This document shows, piece after piece, positions 33,644 to 42,806 of a DNA stretch of 64,000 nt. Position 1 is the first letter of the stretch; the number at the start of each line of letters is the position of its first letter. Position numbers and translations under genes: made by a program. Origin of the DNA: Candidatus Gastranaerophilales bacterium (GTDB lineage Bacteria; Cyanobacteriota; Vampirovibrionia; Gastranaerophilales; Gastranaerophilaceae); the NCBI GenBank assembly GCA_944325545.1, contig CALVAM010000002.1, forward strand, positions 92,669-156,668. The letters are read 5' to 3'. Below the pieces are notes generated by a model. The model was not told where the DNA came from, did no database searches, and saw only the letters and a list, made by a program, of their open reading frames with translations.

Positions 33644-34318
33644 TTATCCCTCTATAAATCTTTTAGTAATTAATTGCGGTCTTGTAATTGCTGAACCTAT
33701 TACAACGGAAAAAGCTCCTAATTCAAAAGCTTTTTTAACCTCTTTAGGCTCCCAAATTCTGCCTTCTAAAATAACAGGTTTATTGATATTTTTTACTAAT
33801 TTTTTTAAAAGCTCATAGTCAGGTCCTTCTGTAGGTTCTCCAGATTCCAAAGTATAACCTGCAAGAGTTGTAGAAATAATATCAGCTCCTAAATTTGTAC
33901 AATTAACCCCTTCTTCTAAGGTTGAAATATCAGCCATTGCAAGTTTATTTGCTCTATGTATTGTATCAATAATTTCTTTTAAAGTGCATCCGCCTCTATC
34001 TCTTGATGTTCCGTCAAAAGCGATAATATCTGCGTCGGCTTCTATTAATTCATTAACTTCCTTTAATGTCGGTGTAATATATACAACTTCTCTCCAATTA
34101 GAAGGTAATTTTTCAGGTTTAGTAAGCCCTATTACAGGAATATTGAATTTTTTTGCATTTCTAACATCCCTAGCTCCTGCAACTCTTAAACCGGAAGCTC
34201 CACCATTTACAACAGAAGCCATCATAGCTTTCATACAATCTTCTTTATATAACGGTTCATCCGGCATGGCTTGAGATGATACGATAACTTTTCCCTTGAG
34301 TTTTTCCAGTATTTCCAT
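33644..34318 (-). CDS. nanE: N-acetylmannosamine-6-phosphate 2-epimerase
   Basis: This TIM-barrel epimerase of about 224 residues interconverts ManNAc-6-P and GlcNAc-6-P in sialic-acid or N-acetylmannosamine catabolism. Family segments are IVSSQAMPDEPL, GASGLRVAGARDVRNAKK, IAFDGTSRDRGG, ADISTLEEG and LEGRIWEP. The ATG at 34318 starts MEILEKLKGK as in the family; another ATG at 34336 adds six residues, and neither has a good Shine-Dalgarno. The sialic-acid lyase NanA and the deacetylase are not in the window. It heads a minus-strand operon with the ROK kinase and the small protein, and is divergent from the next gene. Confidence 0.9.
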   Translation of the reverse strand: MEILEKLKGKVIVSSQAMPDEPLYKEDCMKAMMASVVNGGASGLRVAGARDVRNAKKFNIPVIGLTKPEKLPSNWREVVYITPTLKEVNELIEADADIIAFDGTSRDRGGCTLKEIIDTIHRANKLAMADISTLEEGVNCTNLGADIISTTLAGYTLESGEPTEGPDYELLKKLVKNINKPVILEGRIWEPKEVKKAFELGAFSVVIGSAITRPQLITKRFIEG

Positions 34319-34396
34319 ATGGATAAATTTTAACATAAAGATTGATAATTGTAAAAAAAATTATTATAATAATTATGTGCTTTTGAGGGAATTTTT

Positions 34397-35389
34397 ATGA
34401 AATATTATAAACAAATTTTATTAGTAAGTTTTGTTATTTTAATAGGCTTTGGCTTGTTTTTATATTTGGATAATAAAAAACAAAAAACGGTTGTAAAAAC
34501 AGAAGATAATTCTCCAAGCGTGGAACAAAAAGTTCAAGAAAATAAAGTAGAAAAAAATATTTCAAAAGAAATCTCAAAACCTAAACAAGAAGTTATAGAA
34601 GCTCCTAAAGAGGTTGTGAAGAAAGCTGATTTATATAATAATTTTTCTTCTAACATGATTAATTTTTCAACAATTTCTCAAAGTGCAAATTCTTCTTCAA
34701 AAATCCAAAGAGAGATTTCAAATATTATAAATTCTTCCCAAGCAATTTTTTATTCTGCTAAAACTAGAGATAAATTATATTTAATTAAAGAAATTTCCTC
34801 TGAATATTCTGCAAAGCATCCAAGACATGGGCTTGAATTTATTGAAATATCTTTGAATAATGGGGAAATAGAAAAATTTTCACCAAGTTATAGTGAAGAC
34901 AATGAATCTGAAACTGATATTTGGGAATATGATAAAGAAACAGGCGTTCCGATTTCTCACGTGCATAAAGATAATGATGGTAATGTAATTTTTACGGAAT
35001 TATGGAACCAGAAAAAAGATGTAAAATATAAAATGCTTAATTCAAAAGATGAAGTAATATCAATGTTTAAAGAAACAGTTGAGGATGGAACGCAGTTAAG
35101 ACAAGAGCATATTTTTTATGATACCGAAGGAAATATAAGAATGAATATTTCTGCTAATTATGATGGTCAGGATTTAGTGAGATTTACGTATTTTGATGTT
35201 CAAAATCCTGAATATAGCGGAAGTATTATAAGTGAATATCAAGATGGGGTTAAACAAAAAGAAACTGTTTATACTTCAGATTATAAAGTTAAAAATATTT
35301 ATGAAGCAAAATATGAAGATGGTGAAAGAGTTGAGTTAAAAGAATTTGATGCTGATAATAACGAAATTGATAAAATATTATCCAAATAA
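34397..35389 (+). CDS. Hypothetical single-pass membrane protein with repeats
   Basis: A 330-residue protein with an N-terminal signal anchor (about residues 7-26), a charged Lys/Glu/Val-rich linker to about 80, a serine-rich part, and a C-terminal half of beta-type repeats. The repeats read like HVHKDNDGNVIFTELW, YDTEGNIRMNISANYDG and FDADNNEI. These resemble YD/MORN-like or YwqK-like strand repeats, without a firm match. It is preceded by a GAGGGA ribosome site and a TATAAT at 34365-34370. It overlaps the next, convergent, gene by 12 bases at the 3' ends. Confidence 0.65.
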   Translation: MKYYKQILLVSFVILIGFGLFLYLDNKKQKTVVKTEDNSPSVEQKVQENKVEKNISKEISKPKQEVIEAPKEVVKKADLYNNFSSNMINFSTISQSANSSSKIQREISNIINSSQAIFYSAKTRDKLYLIKEISSEYSAKHPRHGLEFIEISLNNGEIEKFSPSYSEDNESETDIWEYDKETGVPISHVHKDNDGNVIFTELWNQKKDVKYKMLNSKDEVISMFKETVEDGTQLRQEHIFYDTEGNIRMNISANYDGQDLVRFTYFDVQNPEYSGSIISEYQDGVKQKETVYTSDYKVKNIYEAKYEDGERVELKEFDADNNEIDKILSK

Positions 35390-36169
35390 ACCATAATCAT
35401 CGAGTTTAACTTTTTTAGGTCTTGAAAAATAATCCATAATCATACTTGAAGCTCCAACAGCTAATCCCATACCAACTGCATGCGTTATGTATGTTAATAA
35501 GGCTTTTGAGTATAATTTTTTCATATTCTTAATTAAAGGTTCACTAAGCCCGCTTTTTCTGGCAAGCTTAATTCCTTTATAACTAGCTAGCCCTTCTTCA
35601 AAAATAGTCGGAAGCATACTTAAAAATGCAATTTTTCCACAATTATCTTTTACTTTATCAGTAAAATCTTTTGGTGCATCTTTTGGTTTTGATCTGGAAA
35701 AAAGTGCAATATAAGACATAATCCCTGCAATAGTTCTTCCCGGCCATCTCATTTTGCTTAAGATTTTTCCGCCCTTACCCATTAAATCGTTCATTGCGTG
35801 TCCTAATTCGTGGAAGCCTGCAATTGAAATCTTTTGTGTGTTGATTTTAACAATTTTTTGACTCGGAACATAGCAAGCATTTGTACCTCTTGCATAATCA
35901 TCCATTATTTTACTAAATTCCATAGGAATAATTTGTACACCTTTTTTGTCTAAGCCTGATACATTAAGAGATTTTATGAATGTATCTCGATAAAGATGAT
36001 TATTAACTTGTTCTTTTTGTAATTGATTAGCAAATGGTTTTCCTGCATATTTAAGCATTGAACCTAAAATAGCACCATAGACAGCAGAACCTATTAAGAA
36101 GCCTTTTTGTCTGTCTTCTTCCGTTCTAGGGATATATATATTTCCTGAATAATAATATGAATTTACCAT
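35378..36169 (-). CDS. Putative membrane zinc metalloprotease (HELGH motif)
   Basis: A 263-residue protein of no family I can name. HELGH at residues 120-124 is the canonical HExxH zinc site, in the context ISIAGFHELGHAMNDL. A later glutamate pair in IFEEGLASYKG (about 190-200) could supply the third ligand, as in gluzincins. Hydrophobic segments at about 23-40, 147-160 and 225-250 suggest membrane association. This is probably a peptidase; the substrate is unknown. The 315-base upstream gap contains the leader of the SLH gene on the other strand. Confidence 0.65.
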   Translation of the reverse strand: MVNSYYYSGNIYIPRTEEDRQKGFLIGSAVYGAILGSMLKYAGKPFANQLQKEQVNNHLYRDTFIKSLNVSGLDKKGVQIIPMEFSKIMDDYARGTNACYVPSQKIVKINTQKISIAGFHELGHAMNDLMGKGGKILSKMRWPGRTIAGIMSYIALFSRSKPKDAPKDFTDKVKDNCGKIAFLSMLPTIFEEGLASYKGIKLARKSGLSEPLIKNMKKLYSKALLTYITHAVGMGLAVGASSMIMDYFSRPKKVKLDDYGLFG

Positions 36170-36484
36170 TTATACACCGGTTTTTAAAACACTTCTAAAA
36201 GTATAAAACAAATAAATTAAAAAAATTGCCTATTTGTAATTAAACTGTTACAAATCGGGTTAATAATCAAATTTCCCATTGTATATCAAAAATTATTCCC
36301 TAGTCAGATTATCTTTATTGGCAATGTTTTAATTTATAAAAAATAGAATAATTTAGGAGTTAGTTTTGGGGTAAATAGAATTTACGCAATACATATCTAC
36401 TCCACCTATCAAAGAGGTAAGAAACAGGGGTAAATAATTGAACAAACGTAATATCTAGTTCGCCAACAGAAAAAGGAGGTCAAA
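36170..36484 (+). promoter_or_regulatory. Long 5' region of the SLH gene
   Basis: No gene is seen in this 315-base gap. It is AT-rich to about 36350 and then less so. A GGGGTAAAT motif occurs at about 36368 and again at 36427. A weak promoter may lie at 36319-36350 (TTGGCA then TATAAA or TAGAAT, spacing poor). I see no match to known riboswitches. A perfect AAGGAGGT at 36473-36480 lies four bases before the ATG, implying high translation. Confidence 0.5.
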
Positions 36485-38434
36485 ATGACGATTAGAAAAC
36501 TTTCAGTGGCAGCTGCGATTGCCGTTGGTATAGCAACGTGTTCCTTTAATACGGTAATGGCAGCTTGTCCTTGTGAACAACGTCCTGTGGTAACTCAGGG
36601 TGCTTGTCCTTGCGATGACATACCGGAAGTAACAGGTGCGGCATGTCCTTGTGAAACACCAAAAACACCTGATTGTGGATGTGATACTGCTCCTAGTTGT
36701 GATCCGGATCCAATGCCTTCTTGTGCATTATGTCCAGGGGTTAAAGACTTGTCCAGAGCTGATATGAAGCAAGTTTATTCTTATCCTAACGCAATTTACG
36801 GTTATAATAATTTCGTAGGTACAGAAAAAGATTCAATTTATTCAGCAGAAGGGTTTTCAGTAAACAGAGAGATTAATAGTTTAACAGCAAGTACAATGGG
36901 CTCAACTGTTTCAAGCGAAGGTTCAATGACAGGTGCTGCAACTAATATTCCTTGTTTAAATGATTTATCAAGACATAACGGTACTCCTATTGTAAGAGAT
37001 GAAGCAAAAATGGATGGTAATGGATGCCCAATTCAGATGAGTACGGCAAATTCAATTCAAGCAATTAAGAAAACACTTGAACCGTTTGATTTAACACCGT
37101 TTAGTAATATGACAGGTGCTGCTGCTAATTTACAAATGTTCCCTGATGTTCCTAACGGATATTGGGCTTCTTGTGAAATCGATAAATTAGCTACAAATGA
37201 TGTAGTAGTTGGTTATCCTGACAGATTATTCAAACCATCTAAGAATATTTCTCGTGCAGAATTTGCAACTATGTTAGTAAAAGGATTTAACAAAGATATG
37301 TATTCTTGTCCGTCAGAAAAATTGTTCTCTGATGTTCCAACAAATCATTGGGCAAGTAATGCAATTACTGTTGCAGTGCATCAAGATTTGTTAAAAGGAT
37401 ATCCTAACGGTAAATTTATGCCTAATCATAACGTAACAAGAGTAGAAGCTTTATGTGCATTATCAAAAGCTATTCAATGTCCTACAATAGATAAATGTAA
37501 GGCACAGGAAATTTTATCAAAATACTGTGACGGTAACACTGTTCCTGAATGGGCTCAAATACCTATAGCTATTGCATTAGATAAAGGTGCTTTGAATAAT
37601 TCACCAAATCCAAATACAATTGCACCATTTAAAGATGCTTCAAGAGCTGACATTGCTGCTATGTTACAAAATATTCGTGTATCAGCAGGTTTAGATAAAA
37701 ATCCTGTAACTGCAAATAATGATTGTCCAATGTGTCCTACTGATAAAAAAGCTTTCATAGAAAATGAAGAACTTGTTCAAATTCCTACTTTAAAATTGGA
37801 ATTTAGAGATCAAGTAAGTGCTAAATCTTCTCACGTTGGTCAGAAATTTGCTGCTAAGACATTAGAAGATGTAACAATTAACGGTCAATTATATCCTTGC
37901 GGTTCAAATGTATACGGTAAAGTAGTTGAAGTTGTAAGACCTTCTGGATGTGAAAAAGGTGCTTTAAAACTTGCATTTACAGAAATCGAACACTGCGGAT
38001 GTAAAGCCACATTACCTAGACAGATCTTAAATGCTGAAATAAATAAATCTAATACTCCTAATATTGTATCAAGAATCGTTACAGCACCATTTACTTGGGG
38101 TGGTCAAATGTTAGGTATCGTAGGTAGAACTGCAGGCGGTATGTTAACAACTTTAGGTAACGCTGCTGAAGACGTTGCTTCTGGTACAGGTATAGCTTTA
38201 GGTGAAGCTTTCCAAGGTCAATTTATGGCTTCTGCTAGAAGTGTTGGTGATGTGGTTAAAGATACCGTTAAAGCTCCTATTGACTTAACTAGAACTGCAA
38301 TCTCAGGTACTATTGGTCTTGCTCAAGCTACCGGAGATGAAGTCGGATATTTAGTTGATGCTAAAGGTTACAAAATCTCTGCTATTAATCCAAAAGAAAA
38401 TGTAACTATTGCTTTCGGATGTAATGGAAATTAA
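36485..38434 (+). CDS. SLH-domain envelope protein with cysteine-rich N-terminus
   Basis: The 649-residue secreted protein has a signal peptide of about 26 residues. The mature N-terminus is rich in cysteine: CPC at 28-30, 41-43 and 54-56, CGC at 64-66, and further cysteines at 72, 80 and 83. Two clear SLH repeats follow (about 217-265 and 283-330) with a weaker third (about 345-395), built around FPDVPNGYWASCEI and GYPDRLFKPSKNISRAEFATML. SLH domains bind pyruvylated wall polymer or peptidoglycan. The C-terminal 250 residues are Ala/Gly-rich and helical and lack a porin barrel. AAGGAGGT lies four bases before the start, suggesting an abundant protein. A hairpin terminator follows. Confidence 0.85.
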   Translation: MTIRKLSVAAAIAVGIATCSFNTVMAACPCEQRPVVTQGACPCDDIPEVTGAACPCETPKTPDCGCDTAPSCDPDPMPSCALCPGVKDLSRADMKQVYSYPNAIYGYNNFVGTEKDSIYSAEGFSVNREINSLTASTMGSTVSSEGSMTGAATNIPCLNDLSRHNGTPIVRDEAKMDGNGCPIQMSTANSIQAIKKTLEPFDLTPFSNMTGAAANLQMFPDVPNGYWASCEIDKLATNDVVVGYPDRLFKPSKNISRAEFATMLVKGFNKDMYSCPSEKLFSDVPTNHWASNAITVAVHQDLLKGYPNGKFMPNHNVTRVEALCALSKAIQCPTIDKCKAQEILSKYCDGNTVPEWAQIPIAIALDKGALNNSPNPNTIAPFKDASRADIAAMLQNIRVSAGLDKNPVTANNDCPMCPTDKKAFIENEELVQIPTLKLEFRDQVSAKSSHVGQKFAAKTLEDVTINGQLYPCGSNVYGKVVEVVRPSGCEKGALKLAFTEIEHCGCKATLPRQILNAEINKSNTPNIVSRIVTAPFTWGGQMLGIVGRTAGGMLTTLGNAAEDVASGTGIALGEAFQGQFMASARSVGDVVKDTVKAPIDLTRTAISGTIGLAQATGDEVGYLVDAKGYKISAINPKENVTIAFGCNGN

Positions 38435-38463
38435 TTTTGATTCCTAATTGCCATCAAATTCCT

Positions 38464-38495
38464 AAAAGAGGGTGATTTTTTAATCACTCTCTTTT
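38464..38495 (+). terminator. Terminator after the SLH gene
   Basis: AAAGAG, one mismatch, and GTGATT pair with AATCAC and CTCTTT around a T loop, then a T-rich tail. Confidence 0.75.
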
Positions 38496-38528
38496 ACTTA
38501 TAATAATATTCAAATTGGAGAAAAAATC

Positions 38529-39416
38529 TTGAAACGAAAATCTTTAGGTATATTAAACGGTATGGTTGCTGCAATAAGTTATGGGACAAATCCTTTATTT
38601 GCACTTCCTCTGTATGCTCAAGGAATAAAAGTTAATTCTGTTTTATTTTATAGATATGCTTTTGCTATTATGATTTATTTTATTTGGATTAAATTTGTGA
38701 AAAAAGTCAATTTAAAACTATCTAAAACAGAAACTTTGACACTTTGTTTATTAGCAATAATGTTTTCGCTTTCATCATTAACTCTTTTTGATTCGTTTAA
38801 TTATATAGATGCAGGTATTGCCTGTACAATTCTCTTTATATATCCTGTTTTAGTCGCTATTATTATGGCTATTTTTTTTAAAGAAAAATTAACAAAAACA
38901 ACTATCTTTTCAATTATATTAACAACTTTTGGAATTTCTTTACTATACAATGGAGAAAATGGAGTAACGCTTAATCCAAAGGGTATTTGTATAATATTTT
39001 TATCCGCAATTTTATATGCACTGTATATTGTAGGGATTAAAAAAATAAAAATAATCCAACATATAAATCGCTATAAATTAAGTTTTTATATAATGTTTTT
39101 TGGATTACTTGTGTATATTTTTAATTTAAGATTTTGCACTCAACTCCAAATTTTAACCGAACCTAAACAATGGTTACTTGTTCTAGGACTTTCACTTTTT
39201 CCTACAATAATATCTTTAGAAACTATAAATATTTCAATAAAATTAATTGGTTCAACTTTGACCGCAATTTTGGGAGCTTTAGAACCTTTGACGGCTATTT
39301 TCTTTGGAGTACTAATTTTTCATGAACAATTAACTATGAAAATTGTTACAGGTGTTTGTTTAATTTTATCTGGAGTATTTTTAGTCGTTTTAAATAAATC
39401 AAAAGCTAGCAAATAA
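38529..39416 (+). CDS. EamA/DMT family transporter
   Basis: This 295-residue inner-membrane protein has ten predicted helices and two EamA repeats (about 7-140 and 152-288), typical of metabolite exporters of the drug/metabolite superfamily. Each repeat ends with a segment like FKEKLTKTTIFSIILTTFGI or FHEQLTMKIVTGVCLIL. The start is a TTG with GGAG 8 bases upstream; no ATG fits better. A TATAAT lies at 38499-38504. The substrate, perhaps an amino acid, is not deducible. Confidence 0.88.
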   Translation: MKRKSLGILNGMVAAISYGTNPLFALPLYAQGIKVNSVLFYRYAFAIMIYFIWIKFVKKVNLKLSKTETLTLCLLAIMFSLSSLTLFDSFNYIDAGIACTILFIYPVLVAIIMAIFFKEKLTKTTIFSIILTTFGISLLYNGENGVTLNPKGICIIFLSAILYALYIVGIKKIKIIQHINRYKLSFYIMFFGLLVYIFNLRFCTQLQILTEPKQWLLVLGLSLFPTIISLETINISIKLIGSTLTAILGALEPLTAIFFGVLIFHEQLTMKIVTGVCLILSGVFLVVLNKSKASK

Positions 39417-39468
39417 AATTTTTACGGATATTATAATTATTACACACTTTAAGAAAGGCCGAAATTTT

Positions 39469-42396
39469 ATGAAAATAGATTTTATTACTCCAAAATTTGG
39501 GTATTTTAATGCTCAAAATAAAAAAAATAAATATGAAAATAAAATTCAAACAAATTTAATAACTAATCCGATAGAAATACAAAATCAATTTAATGATCAA
39601 TTGGTATTTGAAGCAAGAGTTGATAAAGGTTTAACAAGATTTTATGAATTTAATAAAGATAGAATGCCAATCACTGTTAAAGATTATATTGAATCTTTGA
39701 GTGAAAAAACAATTTCACCGCTTGAAGCACAAAAAAATGCATTTCAAAATTTAACTTTAGCAAAAAGTCTTGAAGATATAAAAAATTTGTTTCCCAAAGA
39801 AAATTTATTTAAAAATTTAATTCCTGCAACTCAAACAAAAGCTACAAGAGGGATTTTGCAATCTGTAAAAGAAAACTTAGAACTTTTAGAATTATCAGGA
39901 CAAGGTGTTTTACAAGATAAAAGTGATTTAACAGTTTATTTAGTTAAGAAAATATTTCTTGAAGGAAAAACAATAGATGAGATAAATAATGATTTAGAAA
40001 GTGATTTAGATAAAGATTTTCAAGCTGATTTTAAATTTAAAAATAAAGATAGTAAATATATTTACAGTTCAACTTTAAAAGCTTTAGGTATAGAATTACC
40101 ATCATTTGAATATATGCAATCATTAAGATACACTCGAGAAGGATATTCAGATTTAGTCGGTGAAAATATTTCTAGGGGACAGATAGAATTTTGGAATTCT
40201 CTAAGTGAAGAAGAAAGAACTTCAAGAGCTAAAAAAAGTGTTACAAAATTTGAAAACTGGTGGTCAACACTAAGTAGAAAACAAATTATTGAAATGATTG
40301 CAAATCAAGCAACTGCGATTGATATGTTAAAAGCGTTTAAGAAAAATGAAAAAAGTAAACAGATTTTAATGAAGTCTATTTTAATAAATGATAAAGAAGA
40401 AATTAAGCCAATACAAGAAAAAATAAAAACAAAAGTAGGTTCGACAAAACTTTCTCAAGATGAATTATTCATAAAATGGGCAACTAATAATCTTAAACTT
40501 TTTGAAGCAAGTTTAACGGAAGCAGAAAAAGATACTTTGCATTTAAAAAGGATGCAAAAGCTTACTCAATATTGGGCTTCAATGACTCCTGAAGAGAAAA
40601 CTGATTATATTTCAAAACTAAAATCAGGTGCAGAACCTCTTCGTTATACTATGATTGATGCTTGGAATAATAGTAGGGAACTTATTAAAGATTTGGCTGA
40701 ACATTTGAGAAAAAATCAGATTTATAGACCTGCAGATATGCTTTTTTCAAATGTAGAATTTAGTAAATTTCAATCTCAAGTAATGATAGAATTTTGGCAA
40801 AATCATCCTCAATATTCTGATTTTATAGGCGAACAGATTAAAATGTCTCAAGAAAAAATAAATAATGCAATCTCAAGAGGTACGTTTGAAGAATTAAAAA
40901 AAGAAATTATAAGGAATAAAAATCAACGTATTAAAGAAATGGAAGCTTTAAAAAAATCTCGACCTGTAATTAATCAGGAAAAAGTAGATGATATTAAGTA
41001 TCCTGAATATGTAAGAGAATTTAAAGATGCTTATTTTAATGGAGTTATCAAATCCCGTTTAAAATATTTACCCAAAACTTACTTAAATGATTTTATAGAA
41101 GTAATCGCAAATGATATGCCGGAAGAATACATAAAATCTTGGACAAAGAATTTAAAAGGAGAAGAATTAACACAAAAAGACATAAACAATTTAAAATCAA
41201 TTTCTGATATCGAACCAAAATCAGGTGCAAAAATGAATCGAGCAATCGAAGCTGCAATTGCTTATACTCTTTATAATTGTACAAAAAATCCTGAAGTTTA
41301 TTTGATGTCGCATTCTGATGTAAAAACGGCTCTTTATAAACTCGATATTGGTCAAAATCCTATAGAATTAGGCTCTTTAAAATTACAAAGAGATTTTGTT
41401 ATTCCTGTAATTAAAAAACATATCGATGCTAATAATATTGAAAAAATGTATAACACTTATAAAACAGAACTTTCTGAAATAGAAATAGAGAATATTATAG
41501 ATAAATATTTTTCTATGAAAAATCAATCTTCCGGAAAAGTCATAAATAATCTTGCAGATATTAATAATTTTAAATATAATGAATTAAAAGATTATTTAGC
41601 AGAATATGGTCAGTCTTTATTAATTTTGTTTTCAGAAAAATCAGTTTTTCCTGCACAAATTAAAAAAGCTTTTTATCAAAAATTAAAAAATAATGCTCCG
41701 AGTTCTTTAAAAGAAACATTTAACTATTGTCTTTTTGAAAAACAAGATGCTTTAGAAATAGAAGAAAAATTAAAAAGTTCTGCTTTTGCATATACTTCTA
41801 AATATCCGTTTTTACCAACTTATTATTCAACTTGTTATCAAGAAGAATTAATGAAAGCTTTTAGAAAAATGGTGGTTAAAGGAGATTATCTTTCTTTGGA
41901 ACAATTTAGCAAATACTGTACAGTAAAAAGAAAAAATCCAAAAGAACATAGTAAAATTGTTATTGTCCCCAAACCAGCAATGAATGTAGAAAATAAATTA
42001 AAAATGTTAGTTATAGAACAAGCTTTAGCAGATGTTTTATATGAAGCAACTCAAAATAAAGATGTTTACGCAATGGAATTTGAAGATTTGTGCGATACTA
42101 TAGAAGTCTTTAATTTAGTAAAGCATTTTCCAAGTGAAAGTCGTAATTATTTTGCCTCATCTTTACAGAAAGAAATTTCTTTAACTGCATATAGAAAATT
42201 AAATCTCGGTAAAATAAACAGATTAGCTGATGAATATATATCAGAAATGGAATCGTGGTTAAAGGAATATCGTATAAATCAAGAACCTTTGACTATGGAA
42301 GATCTGGTTTATATTTTAAATCCTGATGAAACTAAATCTGAATTAGATGAAAAAGTTATTGAAAGAATCAAGAAATATAACTTAAATCTAAAGTAG
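39469..42396 (+). CDS. Large (975-residue) hypothetical helical protein with an internal duplication
   Basis: No known family. The sequence is mostly charged helix without a signal peptide or membrane segment. Residues about 584-615 (GAKMNRAIEAAIAYTLYNCTKN) and 839-870 (ENKLKMLVIEQALADVLYEATQN) are clearly similar, followed in both by VY.M and a downstream acidic helix, so a unit of 100 or more residues is duplicated. Shorter FW..LSEEE and YW..MTPEE segments recur around 225-390. The N-terminus (MKIDF, then DQLVFEARVDKG) recalls the start of the 462-residue protein at 23042 (MKILP, then DTVTFQSKAH) only weakly. The gene has its own TATAAT. Confidence 0.6.
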   Translation: MKIDFITPKFGYFNAQNKKNKYENKIQTNLITNPIEIQNQFNDQLVFEARVDKGLTRFYEFNKDRMPITVKDYIESLSEKTISPLEAQKNAFQNLTLAKSLEDIKNLFPKENLFKNLIPATQTKATRGILQSVKENLELLELSGQGVLQDKSDLTVYLVKKIFLEGKTIDEINNDLESDLDKDFQADFKFKNKDSKYIYSSTLKALGIELPSFEYMQSLRYTREGYSDLVGENISRGQIEFWNSLSEEERTSRAKKSVTKFENWWSTLSRKQIIEMIANQATAIDMLKAFKKNEKSKQILMKSILINDKEEIKPIQEKIKTKVGSTKLSQDELFIKWATNNLKLFEASLTEAEKDTLHLKRMQKLTQYWASMTPEEKTDYISKLKSGAEPLRYTMIDAWNNSRELIKDLAEHLRKNQIYRPADMLFSNVEFSKFQSQVMIEFWQNHPQYSDFIGEQIKMSQEKINNAISRGTFEELKKEIIRNKNQRIKEMEALKKSRPVINQEKVDDIKYPEYVREFKDAYFNGVIKSRLKYLPKTYLNDFIEVIANDMPEEYIKSWTKNLKGEELTQKDINNLKSISDIEPKSGAKMNRAIEAAIAYTLYNCTKNPEVYLMSHSDVKTALYKLDIGQNPIELGSLKLQRDFVIPVIKKHIDANNIEKMYNTYKTELSEIEIENIIDKYFSMKNQSSGKVINNLADINNFKYNELKDYLAEYGQSLLILFSEKSVFPAQIKKAFYQKLKNNAPSSLKETFNYCLFEKQDALEIEEKLKSSAFAYTSKYPFLPTYYSTCYQEELMKAFRKMVVKGDYLSLEQFSKYCTVKRKNPKEHSKIVIVPKPAMNVENKLKMLVIEQALADVLYEATQNKDVYAMEFEDLCDTIEVFNLVKHFPSESRNYFASSLQKEISLTAYRKLNLGKINRLADEYISEMESWLKEYRINQEPLTMEDLVYILNPDETKSELDEKVIERIKKYNLNLK

Positions 42397-42416
42397 AATA
42401 AACTAATAATATTCTA

Positions 42417-42425
42417 TGTTATAAT
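42417..42425 (+). promoter_or_regulatory. Extended -10 promoter of rbfA
   Basis: TGTTATAAT ends 33 bases before the rbfA ATG, with AAGGAG in the leader. It begins the rbfA-truB unit. Confidence 0.6.
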
Positions 42426-42458
42426 AAAATTATAAAATATTTAGCAAGGAGAAAAACA

Positions 42459-42806
42459 ATGTCTTTAAGGAATGAACGAGTTAGAAAAGAATTAATGCGT
42501 GATATCTCTGATATTATTAGAAAAGAAATTAGAGGGCTTGAAGGTGTTGTATCCATAGTTGATGTTGAAGTTTCTCACGATAATTCTTTTGCTAAAGTTA
42601 TATATAGTATTTTAGGATCTGATGAACAAATCGAAAAAGATAAAGCAATTATTGAAAAAAATACCGGAAAAGTTCGTTATGAAGTTGGTAAAAGGATAAG
42701 ACTTCGTGTAACTCCTGAAATAAAATTTGTATATTCTGACGGCTTAGAAAAAGGTTCAAAAGTTCTGGATTTAATTGATAAAATTTCCAGAGGCGAAATT
42801 AAATAA
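42459..42806 (+). CDS. rbfA: 30S ribosome-binding factor RbfA
   Basis: This 115-residue KH-fold protein helps mature the 16S rRNA 5' end of the small subunit. Diagnostic segments are RVRKELMRDISDIIRKEI, VSIVDVEVSHDNSFAKVI and RKEIRG near the start, with VGKRIRLRVTPEIKFVYS in the second half. truB begins directly after its stop, the common rbfA-truB arrangement. AAGGAG precedes the start. Confidence 0.95.
   Translation: MSLRNERVRKELMRDISDIIRKEIRGLEGVVSIVDVEVSHDNSFAKVIYSILGSDEQIEKDKAIIEKNTGKVRYEVGKRIRLRVTPEIKFVYSDGLEKGSKVLDLIDKISRGEIK

Noticed and set aside
36170..36484. Riboswitch in the SLH leader
   Set aside because: I looked for the conserved cores of common classes (cobalamin, TPP, cyclic di-GMP, SAM) and saw none; only short weak hairpins.
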